A stretch of 15,669 nucleotides of DNA from Holophagaceae bacterium (GCA_025355915.1 JANXYT010000191.1:1-15669), one strand, 5' to 3'; shown: positions 7,395 through 15,392, counted from the stretch's first letter. Translations and numbers: made by a program. Notes: generated by a model not told the origin, from the letters alone.

Positions 7395-8507
7395 TCACAG
7401 TCCCAAGGCCTGCATGATGACTTTATTCACCTTGTTCACGTCGTACTTGGCTTCTGCGTAGGTTCGAGCGGCCGTTCCCATGCTCTGAGCCAAAGTTGGG
7501 TCCAACTGGAAGCGCCCCATGGCTTCGGCCAGGGCAAACTGGTTTTTTGGCGGTACCAGAAAACCAGTTCGCCCATCGATGACTGTTTCTTTGCAACCGG
7601 CAACCCGCGTGGTCACCACGGCCCTGCCCATGGCCATGGCCTCTAACACCGACCGCGGAGTTCCTTCGCCGTAGCTCGGCAGCACCATCACCTGCGCCCT
7701 GGCCAGGAGGGGGCGCACGTCCCCGGTTGTGCCGAGATGCTGGACAATCCCCTCGCGCTCCCAGGCCGTCACTTGGTCACGGGAAATGGCGGTGGGATTG
7801 GAATCGAAGGGGCCCAGCAGCTGGCATTGGACTTCCGGATAGAGTGCCTTGAGGATTCGGGCCGCCTCGACGAATTCCACGACCCCCTTCTCGCGGGTGA
7901 GCCGGGCGATCAGCAGAAAGGTCAGGGGCCCGGTCGGCTGGGGTGAGAAGGAGAAGCGCTCGAGGTCCACTCCAGAGCCGTTGATCTGCGTGATCCGGCA
8001 GGTTGCAGACAGCAGGTTGTTTCGCTCAAAGAAGGCGCAATCATCGGGATTCTGAAAGAATACCCCCTCATTCTTGGCCAAGCCATGCCGATACAGCCAT
8101 TTGGCCACCACTGCCATGCACCCCATTTTGAAACCCTTACCCATGAGGGTGGAACCGAGCCCCGTGATCATGGCATGGCGATGGGGGACACCAACCCTGG
8201 CGGCGGCGAGGGACCCGTAGATGGCTGGCTTGATGGTGTAGCTCAAGAGGAGATCCGGGCGGATCTCCTTGAGCGCAGCCGTAATGGCACGCAGACTGCG
8301 AAAATCTTCGAAGGGGTTGAGTCCCGTGCGACCGAGAGGAATGGCCCGATAACTCACTCCGATCGCCGCGAGATTGGCAATGACGGTCGAATCTTCCCCA
8401 GGGGCAAGCCCGACTACCTCATGACCGGCCTCGACCATGGCCCGCATCATGGAGCCGCGAAAGGAGGAGAGGGAAGGAGCGTACCCGCCGAAGACTGCGA
8501 CTTTCAT
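7395..8507 (-). CDS. GT4-family glycosyltransferase (PglA-like)
   Basis: A 370-residue retaining GT-B glycosyltransferase of family 4. The N-terminal acceptor domain begins FGGYAPSLSSFRGSM and includes PDLLLSYTIKPAIYG (84-98) and ITGLGS. The C-terminal donor domain has LLIARLTREKGV (198-209, donor phosphate-binding R and K) and the EX7E motif E281-GTPRSVL-E289, followed by AGCKETVIDGRTGFLVPP. No membrane span is evident, so it should act on the cytosolic face. It resembles PglA-type enzymes that add a HexNAc to lipid-linked bacillosamine, which suits the PglC-like and epimerase genes nearby. Its ATG overlaps the epimerase stop by one base (TGATG), so the two are translationally coupled. Donor identity (UDP-GalNAc, UDP-GalNAcA or other) is inference. 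Confidence 0.88.
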   Translation of the reverse strand: MKVAVFGGYAPSLSSFRGSMMRAMVEAGHEVVGLAPGEDSTVIANLAAIGVSYRAIPLGRTGLNPFEDFRSLRAITAALKEIRPDLLLSYTIKPAIYGSLAAARVGVPHRHAMITGLGSTLMGKGFKMGCMAVVAKWLYRHGLAKNEGVFFQNPDDCAFFERNNLLSATCRITQINGSGVDLERFSFSPQPTGPLTFLLIARLTREKGVVEFVEAARILKALYPEVQCQLLGPFDSNPTAISRDQVTAWEREGIVQHLGTTGDVRPLLARAQVMVLPSYGEGTPRSVLEAMAMGRAVVTTRVAGCKETVIDGRTGFLVPPKNQFALAEAMGRFQLDPTLAQSMGTAARTYAEAKYDVNKVNKVIMQALGL

Positions 8508-9529
8508 CAGAGGTGCGCTCGGTACCAGTCCAATGCCTCGTCCAGGCCACGGTCCACGGCAAATTGGGGAGCGTATCCCAGCAGACCCTTGGCTTTGGCG
8601 ATATCAGCCTGAGAGTGGCGGACATCTCCACCTCGGAAGGGGAGATAGACAGGCTCTAGGTTGCCGATGGCCGGATCATGCTGGGCAAGGCGTAAACGAA
8701 GCTTTTCATGAAGCTGATTGAGAGTCGTCCGCCCTCCGAAGGCCACGTTGTAGACTTGACCCACTGCGGCCGGATCGGTGGTGGTGGCAGCCAGCAGATT
8801 GATCTGGACCACGTTCTCGACATAACAGAAATCACGGCTAGTCTCCCCGTCCCCATTGATGGAGACGGCTTGATTGCGCATCAGGCTCGCAATCCAAAGC
8901 GGGATCACTGCCGCATAGGGCCCGTTGGGGCTCTGGCGGCGGCCGAAGACGTTGAAATACCTCAGACCGATGGTCTGCAGCCCGTACGTATTGCCGAAGA
9001 CCTTTGCATAGAGTTCGTTCACCAGCTTCGTCACCGCATAGGGCGAGAGCGGCTGGCCGATCCTGTCCTCCCGCTTCGGCAGGTCCGGATGGTCGCCATA
9101 GGTGGAACTCGAGGCGGCGTAGACAAAGCGCTTCACCTTCTGGTCCCGACTCGCCACGAGCATGTTAAGAAATCCATCGATGTTGGCCTGGTTCGTGGAA
9201 ATCGGATCTTCGATGGACCGTGGCACCGAGCCCAGAGCGGCTTCGTGGAGGACATACTCCGCGCCTTCACAGGCGCGCTGGCAGTCAGTCAGGCTCCTGA
9301 TATCCCCCTGCAGGAAGGTGAAGCGCCCCCAAGCCTTTGGGCTGACGCTGCCCTTCACATCGTCCAGATTGGCCTGGGAACCTGTCGCAAAATTATCCAG
9401 GCCCACCACTGTTTGCTCAGCCTTGAGCAAGGCCTCCAGCAGATTCGAACCGATAAATCCCGCCACACCCGTCACCAGCCAGGTTCGTGGGGATGCTTTC
9501 AAATCATTGATGACCGCATCAAGGCGCAT
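8507..9529 (-). CDS. UDP-N-acetylhexosamine (uronic acid) 4-epimerase, WbpP/TviC type
   Basis: A 340-residue extended short-chain dehydrogenase that inverts C4 of a UDP-HexNAc or UDP-HexNAc uronic acid using bound NAD. GVAGFIG (21-27) is the cofactor motif; [10 protein letters not shown] (97-106), AASSSTYGD (138-146) with the catalytic serine, and Y164-x3-K168 follow; [10 protein letters not shown] (190-199) and [16 protein letters not shown] are characteristic of the WbpP/TviC subgroup. The ATG at 9529 is chosen over the in-frame TTG at 9553 because it gives the known N-terminal length of WbpP (about 341 aa) and lies 4 bp after the upstream stop. The best purine-rich site, GGAG, is rather far away (about 11 nt). 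Placement after a UDP-sugar 6-dehydrogenase points to UDP-GlcNAcA to UDP-GalNAcA conversion, as in Vi antigen synthesis. Confidence 0.92.
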   Translation of the reverse strand: MRLDAVINDLKASPRTWLVTGVAGFIGSNLLEALLKAEQTVVGLDNFATGSQANLDDVKGSVSPKAWGRFTFLQGDIRSLTDCQRACEGAEYVLHEAALGSVPRSIEDPISTNQANIDGFLNMLVASRDQKVKRFVYAASSSTYGDHPDLPKREDRIGQPLSPYAVTKLVNELYAKVFGNTYGLQTIGLRYFNVFGRRQSPNGPYAAVIPLWIASLMRNQAVSINGDGETSRDFCYVENVVQINLLAATTTDPAAVGQVYNVAFGGRTTLNQLHEKLRLRLAQHDPAIGNLEPVYLPFRGGDVRHSQADIAKAKGLLGYAPQFAVDRGLDEALDWYRAHL

Positions 9530-9533
9530 CGGA

Positions 9534-10808
9534 TCAGAGACTCCAGTAGGCAATGTTCTGAGGGAAGTTCTCTGGGGCGAAAGCGGATTTCACATCCACG
9601 AAAACAGCGGTTTGTTTCAGGCAGGCACGGATGGAATCGAGGCCTAGATCCAGGAAAACGCGATGGTTGACGGCAAAAACGATGGCATCCAGTTCCTGCA
9701 TATCCTTGAATTCGGAAAGGTGCAGTCCGTATTCCTTCAGGGTCTCTTCTCCATCAGCCATGGGATCGTGGATCAGGGGAGAGATGCTGAATTGCTTCAA
9801 TTCCGCAATGATGTCAGGCACCTTGCTGTTGCGGATGTCGTGTACATCCTCCTTGAAGGTGAGCCCCAGAATGCCGACGCGCGCCTTCTTCACCTGGATT
9901 TGTTGCTGGATCAGCAATTTCACCAGCTTCTGGGCCACATAGGCTCCCATGTCGTCGTTGATCTGCCTTCCCGCCAGAATGACGCGCGGGTGATAGCCCA
10001 ATTCCTCGGCCTTGGTCGTGAGGTAGTACGGATCCACACCAATGCAGTGCCCGCCCACGAGTCCCGGGCTGAAAGGCAGGAAGTTCCACTTCGTGCGGGC
10101 CGCGGCCAGCACGTCAGAAGTGCGGATTCCGACTTTCTCGCAAATGATGGCGAGTTCATTCATGAGGGCGATGTTGATATCGCGCTGAGTGTTCTCGATC
10201 ACCTTGGCTGTTTCCGCCACCTTGATGGAGGAAGCCTCGTGGACCCCGGCCGAGATGACGGCACCGTAAACACCCGCGATGATCCGAAGGCTTTCCGCAT
10301 CTTGCCCCGAGACCACCTTTACGATGCGATCGACGGTATGAACCTTATCCCCGGGGTTGATGCGTTCGGGAGAATAGCCGAGTTTGAAATCCACACCACA
10401 CTTCAGCCCGGAGCCCTTTTCCAGGATGGGGCCGCAGATCTCTTCGGTGACTCCTGGGAAGACTGTGGATTCATAGACAACAATGCTTCCTTTGCCGATG
10501 ACCTTTCCCACGGTTTCGCTGGCCTTGATGACGGGAGTGAGGTCGGGCCGTTTCCAGTCATCGACGGGAGTCGGCACCGCGACGATGAAGAAATCTGCGC
10601 CTCTCATCTCCTCAAGATCACAGGTCATCTTCAAGGTCGTCGCGCTCAGCAAATCGGGCGCGACCTCCCGAGTGCGGTCTACCCCCCGCTGGAGTTCTGC
10701 AACCTTGGCTGCGTGGATATCGAATCCCACCGTTCCGGGGAACCTCTTCGCGAGTTCCAGGGCGAGTGGCAGCCCGACGTAACCAAGACCGATGACGGCA
10801 ATCCGCAT
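9534..10808 (-). CDS. UDP-N-acetylhexosamine 6-dehydrogenase, WbpO/TviB type
   Basis: A 424-residue UDP-glucose/GDP-mannose dehydrogenase family enzyme that oxidises C6 of a UDP-HexNAc to a uronic acid with two NAD+. Seen in order: [11 protein letters not shown]ossmann motif (6-16), VAVPTPVDD (77-84), [11 protein letters not shown] (113-123), [12 protein letters not shown] (143-154), [21 protein letters not shown] with K202 and N206, and the catalytic cysteine C255 in [15 protein letters not shown]. The C-terminal domain has [15 protein letters not shown]. All key residues are present. The subgroup with [13 protein letters not shown] is the TviB/WbpO type that acts on UDP-GlcNAc or UDP-GalNAc. 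GAGGAG lies 5 nt before the ATG. It is the first gene of the minus-strand glycan operon, followed by its epimerase 4 bp downstream. The choice between GlcNAc and GalNAc substrate is not resolvable here. Confidence 0.93.
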   Translation of the reverse strand: MRIAVIGLGYVGLPLALELAKRFPGTVGFDIHAAKVAELQRGVDRTREVAPDLLSATTLKMTCDLEEMRGADFFIVAVPTPVDDWKRPDLTPVIKASETVGKVIGKGSIVVYESTVFPGVTEEICGPILEKGSGLKCGVDFKLGYSPERINPGDKVHTVDRIVKVVSGQDAESLRIIAGVYGAVISAGVHEASSIKVAETAKVIENTQRDINIALMNELAIICEKVGIRTSDVLAAARTKWNFLPFSPGLVGGHCIGVDPYYLTTKAEELGYHPRVILAGRQINDDMGAYVAQKLVKLLIQQQIQVKKARVGILGLTFKEDVHDIRNSKVPDIIAELKQFSISPLIHDPMADGEETLKEYGLHLSEFKDMQELDAIVFAVNHRVFLDLGLDSIRACLKQTAVFVDVKSAFAPENFPQNIAYWSL

Positions 10809-10917
10809 GGCGCTCCTCTACTGAACGTTTAATGGATCATTGGCTTTCGATACACCCACCTGGACGAGTGCTGCCGCACCAGCAGAATTCAGAATTCACA
10901 CGTAACCTGGAAATCAT

Positions 10918-10945
10918 CTTATAAATTTTCAGCACCTAGCAGCAA
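10918..10945 (-). promoter_or_regulatory. Sigma-70-like promoter candidate for the glycan operon
   Basis: On the minus strand TTGCTG (10945-10940) and TATAAG (10923-10918) are 16 bp apart in an AT-rich stretch. The -10 matches consensus at 5 of 6 positions, the -35 only at 3. It would give a leader of about 100 nt before the UDP-sugar dehydrogenase gene. The leader holds the tandem AGAATTC AGAATTC (10884-10897) and a small hairpin (TGCTG, loop, CAGCA, 10869-10884). Confidence 0.35.
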
Positions 10946-11251
10946 GGTAATTTATTATTACTATCAAGATGCTTGATTCACAGGGTATTTCTCGGGAGGG
11001 CGCTGAAGAATGATGGACTGAACACACGAAGCGGTCCCCGGGAGAACTCTCCGGCCTTGCATAGACAGTTTCTGGAATGGGTGGATGACAGCCTCAGGAG
11101 TTATCTGCACACGGTGGCCTATGGGATTTGCCTTCAGCGGCTCAAGTCAGTGGATGCGTTTATCGGGAACTGCTGCCTTGAAAATATGCCGCATTTTTCT
11201 GTTTGCAAGTGGTGTCTGGTTAAGTTTGCGACCCAATTCCTGGTTTTTTGA

Positions 11252-11266
11252 TGGCAGGTGATTTCC
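11252..11266 (+). promoter_or_regulatory. Imperfect sigma-54-like -24/-12 element before the beta-helix gene
   Basis: TGGCAG-GTGAT-TTCC has correct spacing and matches TGGCAC-N5-TTGC at 8 of 10 positions, but the near-invariant GC of the -12 element is CC. An overlapping alternative, TGG at 11241 with GC at 11254-11255, keeps both invariant pairs but little else. A start near 11278 would give a 29-nt leader to ATG 11307. It is listed because a sigma-54 activator and a perfect sigma-54 promoter lie downstream in the same strand. Confidence 0.28.
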
Positions 11267-11306
11267 GCACGGGGGCGATAGCATGAGGGCACGGCTGGAG
11301 GGTCCG

Positions 11307-12620
11307 ATGCATGCGGGGAGCACCCAGGTCAGGTGGCTCGTTTTCCTGGCCGTAGGAACGATTTGCTCGCTGATTGCGTACCGCGGCGGATCAGTCCGCA
11401 GTGCTGATAAAGCCGCGAACGCTCCCTCCCCTATGCTTTTGTCCTCCTCACCCGGTGTCACCGAAGCCACCACGGCCCCGACCCTCTCGATCCCAACTGA
11501 GAAAGGCTGTGCCCCCAGGCCCACATCCTCGTTGGTGGTAAACGTTCGTGCTCAGGCCTATGGCGCCAGGGGCGATGGAGTCACCGATGACACGGCCGCC
11601 ATTCAGCGTGCGGTGGACGCCGTGGCCGGCACCGGGGGAACGGTGAGGGTCCCGGATGGCACCTACCTGGTGAACGCCATGGCTCAGAACAGCAAGGGCA
11701 TTCGCCTCGGAAGCAACATGACGCTGAGCCTCTCGTCCGGCGCAGTGCTCAAGGCCATTCCGAACACCTCTGCGAAATACGCCATCCTCGCTGTCAGCTA
11801 TGCCCATCATGTGAACATCCTGGGCGGCACACTTCTGGGAGAACGCAGTGCCCATAAGGGTTCCGGGGGCGAGTGGGGCATGGGCCTGGCCATCAACAAC
11901 TCGGATCACGTGGTGGTGGAAGGAGTTGTCGCGAAGGAATGCTGGGGCGATGGGTTCTACATCACAGACCAATCCACGAATGTGACCTTGTGCCATGTGA
12001 CGGCCGACCACAACCGCCGCCAGGGGCTGTCCGTTACCAGCGTGGATGGGTTGGTGGTGAGGAACTCGACCTTCAAAAACACGACTGGGACCGAGCCTGA
12101 GTGTGGGATTGATTTTGAGCCAAATGATGGACAAACAATCAATAACGCACTGGTCACAGGTTGCACCTTGACCGACAATGCGGGGAGCGGTTTCCAGTGC
12201 GGCTTCAGAGAAATTTTCACGTCTCCGCGCATCACCAACGCGGTATTCGATTCAAACACCTGTAAGGGCAATGGCCTGAACCCCGTCAGTGGTGGGTATC
12301 GCCGGGGCATATATGTTGATTATTCATTGGGAACAGTGATAGTTAGCAATAATACCATCATCGGCACTCGGGGCCAGGGCATCCTGGTTTCACGGGCTCC
12401 AAACACCATTGTCAAAGGCAACCGGGTCTCCGGAACCCTTGTGGTAGGTGGGAATACCCGCAACACGGGAGGTGGCATCTACATCTGGGCCTCCCCCCAT
12501 TCGAGCATCACCAACAATACGGTGTCGGGAAATGCGACCATCGGAATCTGGCTGATGGAGCGTGATCCGACCGTGGTCATCAATGGCAACACTCTTTCCG
12601 GGAATGGGCAGTCTTCCTGA
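11307..12620 (+). CDS. Exported right-handed parallel beta-helix protein (pectate-lyase-superfamily type)
   Basis: A 437-residue protein with an N-terminal hydrophobic segment (WLVFLAVGTICSLIAY, residues 10-25) that is a signal peptide or membrane anchor; the cysteine there does not form a proper lipobox. A Ser/Pro/Thr-rich spacer follows to about residue 75. Then VNVRAQAYGARGDGVTDDTA opens a pectate-lyase-3-type domain, with a GGTVRVPDGTYLV turn, and from about 125 to the C-terminus there are irregular 22-25-residue beta-helix rungs rich in N, T, V and G (for example NSDHVVVEGV, NTIVKGNRVSG, SSITNNTVSGN). Such folds belong to polysaccharide lyases, epimerases and depolymerases. The ATG at 11307 has GGAGG a few bases upstream and gives a normal signal peptide; an in-frame ATG at 11283 is the alternative. 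Next to a uronic-acid glycan cluster, a role in trimming or modifying that polymer is plausible but inferred; catalytic residues were not identified. Confidence 0.82.
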   Translation: MHAGSTQVRWLVFLAVGTICSLIAYRGGSVRSADKAANAPSPMLLSSSPGVTEATTAPTLSIPTEKGCAPRPTSSLVVNVRAQAYGARGDGVTDDTAAIQRAVDAVAGTGGTVRVPDGTYLVNAMAQNSKGIRLGSNMTLSLSSGAVLKAIPNTSAKYAILAVSYAHHVNILGGTLLGERSAHKGSGGEWGMGLAINNSDHVVVEGVVAKECWGDGFYITDQSTNVTLCHVTADHNRRQGLSVTSVDGLVVRNSTFKNTTGTEPECGIDFEPNDGQTINNALVTGCTLTDNAGSGFQCGFREIFTSPRITNAVFDSNTCKGNGLNPVSGGYRRGIYVDYSLGTVIVSNNTIIGTRGQGILVSRAPNTIVKGNRVSGTLVVGGNTRNTGGGIYIWASPHSSITNNTVSGNATIGIWLMERDPTVVINGNTLSGNGQSS

Positions 12621-12715
12621 TATAAAACCTATCATCATCGAATTGATCCAGGTTATTCCCAACATCATGAAGGGCTGCCAATCTGACTCACGAGGCGGTA
12701 TTCCGGGGGAGACCC

Positions 12716-13876
12716 ATGAGTTCCAACGGTCCATTTCCGAACCAACCCCAATCCGAGGCCTTGCATCGTCATGGATTCACTGAATCCCAATCCGAAGGCC
12801 TGCTCCGCGATTGGATCGTCCTTGCTGCCGTCTTTACTGGCGCCTCCATTGCGTTGGTTCTGGAGGACGAGGAGGGGATCTGGTATCGGGATAGCAGCGG
12901 CCTCACCAGCGAACAGCTCGCAGCCTTTGAGTCAGTGCTGTCCCACGGTTTCACCCATGAATCTGGCGATCAACTACTGCAGGAGCATGGCCTGCGGGTC
13001 ATTGAGACCTTCCAGCTCGTGGATATCTACCTTCGGATCGTCGGAACGCTGTGCGTCTTGTCCTCTGCCCCCCTCACGCTTTCTGCAAATCAACTGGAGG
13101 GCCTGAGATTGCTGTCCGAGCGCATCCAAACCATCCTGACGGCGGATCAGCATATGGCGGAAACGCGCACCACCCCTCGCGCTCCTTCCGCCGCCTCCTT
13201 TGTGCCGGGCCTCGTGCATGAGCTTGGCAGCTTCATATTTGGGATCTCGGCGAGCCTTGATGCCTTCGAGGCTCGATTCGCTGATCTGGATGAGGTGAAA
13301 AAATATGGCGCCAACATTCGCAGAAGCTTGGATCGGATGAGTGCCTTCAACGAGGAGTTGAGGGATTACGGGGATCCGCAGAGATTCTCCTGGTCCGTTC
13401 GCGAATTGGAGCCCTTGCTGCGAGAAGCCGTCGAACACCACAATCCCTGGGCGGAGAAGCACCACGTCAAGCTTCACCTGCAGGTCGACGGGCCCTTGTC
13501 GGCGATCAACATGGACGAACAAAGCCTGCGCGCGGCGTTCATCCGCGTCGTCGATCTTGTCCTGCAACAGGAAGAGACAGGCGGTCATGTGGTTCTACAT
13601 GCCGCACGGAGTCTCCAGGGGAAACGGTCGGTGATCGTTGGACATCTGGATTGTTCCAGCATGAAATTCAAGGATTCCGATCCTGCTCGGCTCTTCGAAC
13701 CGTTCTACTTCAGGACCTCCGGGTTGGGTCGCCTCACGCTTCCGGGAGCCCGAAGGGTCTTCGAATCCCATGGCGGAACCCTCACTGCGGGCTCCGGAAC
13801 CGAGGGGGGCATGCGAATCAGTTTCATGCTGCCCTCGGTATTGATCCCTCCAGTGCGACCAGCCAGCCAACCTTGA
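12716..13876 (+). CDS. Soluble histidine-kinase-like protein with GAF-like domain and degenerate ATPase domain
   Basis: A 386-residue protein without evident membrane spans. Residues 28-145 look like a GAF-type sensor fold. Residues 160-215 are a DHp-like helical pair with H168 in GLVHELGSFIFGISASL; the usual HELRNPL is altered after HEL. Residues 225-375 follow a HATPase_c layout, but key boxes are eroded: the two asparagines of the N-box align with R277 and L281, and the DxGxG of the G1 box reads D312-C-S-S-M. The F-box (LFEPFYF, 326-332) and a G2-like SGLGRL with ARRVFESHGG (345-354) remain. ATP binding is therefore doubtful. GGGGAG precedes the ATG, and the sigma-54 regulator gene begins 7 bp downstream, so the pair is cotranscribed. 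It may be a pseudokinase, phosphatase or sequestering partner for that regulator. Confidence 0.78.
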   Translation: MSSNGPFPNQPQSEALHRHGFTESQSEGLLRDWIVLAAVFTGASIALVLEDEEGIWYRDSSGLTSEQLAAFESVLSHGFTHESGDQLLQEHGLRVIETFQLVDIYLRIVGTLCVLSSAPLTLSANQLEGLRLLSERIQTILTADQHMAETRTTPRAPSAASFVPGLVHELGSFIFGISASLDAFEARFADLDEVKKYGANIRRSLDRMSAFNEELRDYGDPQRFSWSVRELEPLLREAVEHHNPWAEKHHVKLHLQVDGPLSAINMDEQSLRAAFIRVVDLVLQQEETGGHVVLHAARSLQGKRSVIVGHLDCSSMKFKDSDPARLFEPFYFRTSGLGRLTLPGARRVFESHGGTLTAGSGTEGGMRISFMLPSVLIPPVRPASQP

Positions 13877-13883
13877 GGGTTCC

Positions 13884-15221
13884 ATGGCGAAAGCAAAAAT
13901 TTTAGTCGTAGATGATGACGAAATCACCCTCTTTGCGATAAGGGATTTTCTGGAGTTCCACGGCTACCTGGTGGATGAAGCCGAAACCTGTGCCGAAGCG
14001 GAGATCAGATTCCGCTCAGATGTTTATGATGCCGTCACCCTGGACTATTCCCTGCCGGATGGGAATGCCATGGACCTGCTTCCGAGGATGAAAGTCATTG
14101 ATGCCGGGGTACCCATCATCCTTCTCACGGCCCATGCCAGCATCGAACTCGCCGTGCGAGCCATCCAACTTGGGGCCGAACAATTCCTGGTGAAGCCGCT
14201 GGATCTTCCGGCCCTCCTGGTCGTGCTGGAACGGGTGCTGGAAAATCAGCGCAACCGCAGAAAACAATTCGCGCGAGAATCCCTCGAACAGCCCCAGCGG
14301 GCGCCGGATCCCTTCATCGGACATAGCCCCGCCATCCGTAAGCTGGAGGAGCAGGCGCGACTCGCGGCGGTGACCGAGACCCCCATCCTCATTCAGGGCG
14401 AGACAGGCACGGGGAAAAGCGAATTGGCCCGATGGCTTCATCGCCACAGTTCCAGGACATCCGAACCGATGCTTGAACTCAACTGTGGCGGCCTCAGCAA
14501 GGAATTTCTGGAGACCGAGCTATTCGGCCATGAGAAAGGCGCCTTTACGGGTGCCATCACGGACAAAGTCGGCCTGCTTGAGGCGGCTCACCGCGGCACC
14601 ATTTTTCTGGATGAAATAGGGGATATGGATCTGCAGATCCAGCCGAAAATCCTCAAAGCCCTGGAAGAAAAGCGATTCCGCCGCCTGGGTGGGCTCCAGG
14701 ACCGGAAGGTGGATTTCCGAATGATCTCCGCCACCCATCAAAAGCTCGATCGCCTGGTGCAAGAACAACGCTTCCGGTCAGATCTTTTCTATCGCATCAG
14801 CGCCATCCAATTACTAGTCCCCCCTCTCCGGGAGCGGGCCGAGGATATCCGCAATTTCGCCCAGATCCTTCTGAATCGCCTCACTGCTGATTGTGGGCGG
14901 GAGTCCATGCACCTTACGCCGAGTGCACTGATGAAGCTCCAAAAGCATGTGTGGCCCGGCAACATCCGCGAGTTGCGCAACGTCCTGGAACGGGCCCTGA
15001 TGGGAGCCAAGTCAGCCGTCATCGATGCACAGGACCTGGATTTCGCCGCCAGCCCCGAGAGCCAGGGTCATGAAGGCCTTGCCAAACTGACCTTGAAGGA
15101 GCTGGAACGGCACCACATCCTCCAGGTCCTCCAGGAGGAGGAAGGCCATGTGGATCGGGCCGCCAAACGGCTCGACATCCCCCGAAGCACCCTCTACCAA
15201 AAACTCAAGGCTTACGGCTGA
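13884..15221 (+). CDS. NtrC-family sigma-54-dependent response regulator
   Basis: A 445-residue enhancer-binding response regulator with all three standard domains. The receiver domain (1-120) has the acidic DDD at 10-12, the phosphoacceptor D54 in TLDYSLPDG, T83 and K104. The AAA+ domain (about 143-375) has Walker A GETGTGKS (172-179), the sigma-54 contact loop GAFTGA (219-224), Walker B TIFLDE (239-244) and arginine-finger region FRSDLFYRIS. The C-terminal Fis-type helix-turn-helix is GHVDRAAKRLDIPRSTLYQKLKAYG in the last 25 residues. Nothing is missing, so it should activate transcription from -24/-12 promoters. GAGGG lies 5 nt before the ATG, and the kinase-like gene ends 7 bp upstream. 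The perfect sigma-54 promoter just downstream is an obvious candidate target. Confidence 0.95.
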   Translation: MAKAKILVVDDDEITLFAIRDFLEFHGYLVDEAETCAEAEIRFRSDVYDAVTLDYSLPDGNAMDLLPRMKVIDAGVPIILLTAHASIELAVRAIQLGAEQFLVKPLDLPALLVVLERVLENQRNRRKQFARESLEQPQRAPDPFIGHSPAIRKLEEQARLAAVTETPILIQGETGTGKSELARWLHRHSSRTSEPMLELNCGGLSKEFLETELFGHEKGAFTGAITDKVGLLEAAHRGTIFLDEIGDMDLQIQPKILKALEEKRFRRLGGLQDRKVDFRMISATHQKLDRLVQEQRFRSDLFYRISAIQLLVPPLRERAEDIRNFAQILLNRLTADCGRESMHLTPSALMKLQKHVWPGNIRELRNVLERALMGAKSAVIDAQDLDFAASPESQGHEGLAKLTLKELERHHILQVLQEEEGHVDRAAKRLDIPRSTLYQKLKAYG

Positions 15222-15232
15222 GCCCCGTCCAG

Positions 15233-15290
15233 ATTCTAGAATTCAGATCTGCATTCTGGATTCGACGGTCCCCATCGGGCATTCCGGATC
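15233..15290. promoter_or_regulatory. Three ATTCYRGRAT-like dyads, candidate enhancer sites for a sigma-54 activator
   Basis: ATTCTAGAAT (15233-15242, a perfect 10-bp palindrome), ATTCTGGATT (15253-15262) and ATTCCGGATC (15281-15290) are three related dyads with centres 20 and 28 bp apart. The last two share the longer direct repeat GCATTCYGGAT. An extra palindrome CAGATCTG lies at 15244-15251. They fall roughly 90 to 150 bp before the start site expected from the downstream -24/-12 promoter, the usual distance for NtrC-type upstream activating sites. A and T run high between 15301 and 15350, which would help DNA looping. That the adjacent regulator binds here is inference. Confidence 0.5.
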
Positions 15291-15355
15291 TCAGAAACCA
15301 TTCATAAATGTTATATTAATAGGGCTTAATAGACGATGATTTGACCAATTTCTCG

Positions 15356-15370
15356 TGGCACCTCCGTTGC
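15356..15370 (+). promoter_or_regulatory. Sigma-54 (-24/-12) promoter
   Basis: TGGCAC-CTCCG-TTGC matches the sigma-54 consensus TGGCAC-N5-TTGC at every specified position, with GG and GC 10 bp apart as required. The -12 cytosine at 15370 predicts a start near 15382, immediately before the GGAGG ribosome site (15383-15387) of the lipoprotein gene. The untranslated leader would be only about 11 nt. It lies 135 bp after the stop of a sigma-54 activator gene. Confidence 0.88.
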
Positions 15371-15392
15371 CTTAATGACTGCGGAGGTTCCA

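Larger units (their letters stand above)
10809..11306. other. Divergent intergenic region between glycan operon and beta-helix gene
   Basis: About 500 bp with no convincing gene, noticeably richer in A+T than its neighbours. It separates the minus-strand glycan operon from the plus-strand beta-helix gene, so it should carry promoters for both. Seen here: the sigma-70-like candidate above, a direct repeat AGAATTC AGAATTC that includes the dyad ATTC-A-GAAT (10887-10895), a palindrome GGAGA-AC-TCTCC (11041-11052), a TTTCTGGAAT dyad (11069-11078) resembling the sites before the last lipoprotein gene, and a poor -24/-12-like element near 11252. A 92-codon open frame (10973-11251, TTG start) shows no family features and is judged spurious. 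Confidence 0.6.

Noticed and set aside
9663..10832. Plus-strand open frame of 389 codons
   Set aside because: Antisense to the well-supported UDP-sugar dehydrogenase gene; no recognisable motifs.
10973..11251. 92-codon plus-strand frame starting at TTG in the divergent intergenic region
   Set aside because: No convincing ribosome site, no recognisable motif, atypical composition for this genome, and it occupies the expected promoter region.
12716..15221. Kinase/regulator pair as the PrsK/PrsR system of exosortase (PEP-CTERM) clusters
   Set aside because: PrsK-type kinases have a large multi-span N-terminus, which is absent here, and no exosortase or PEP-CTERM sorting signal is seen in the window.
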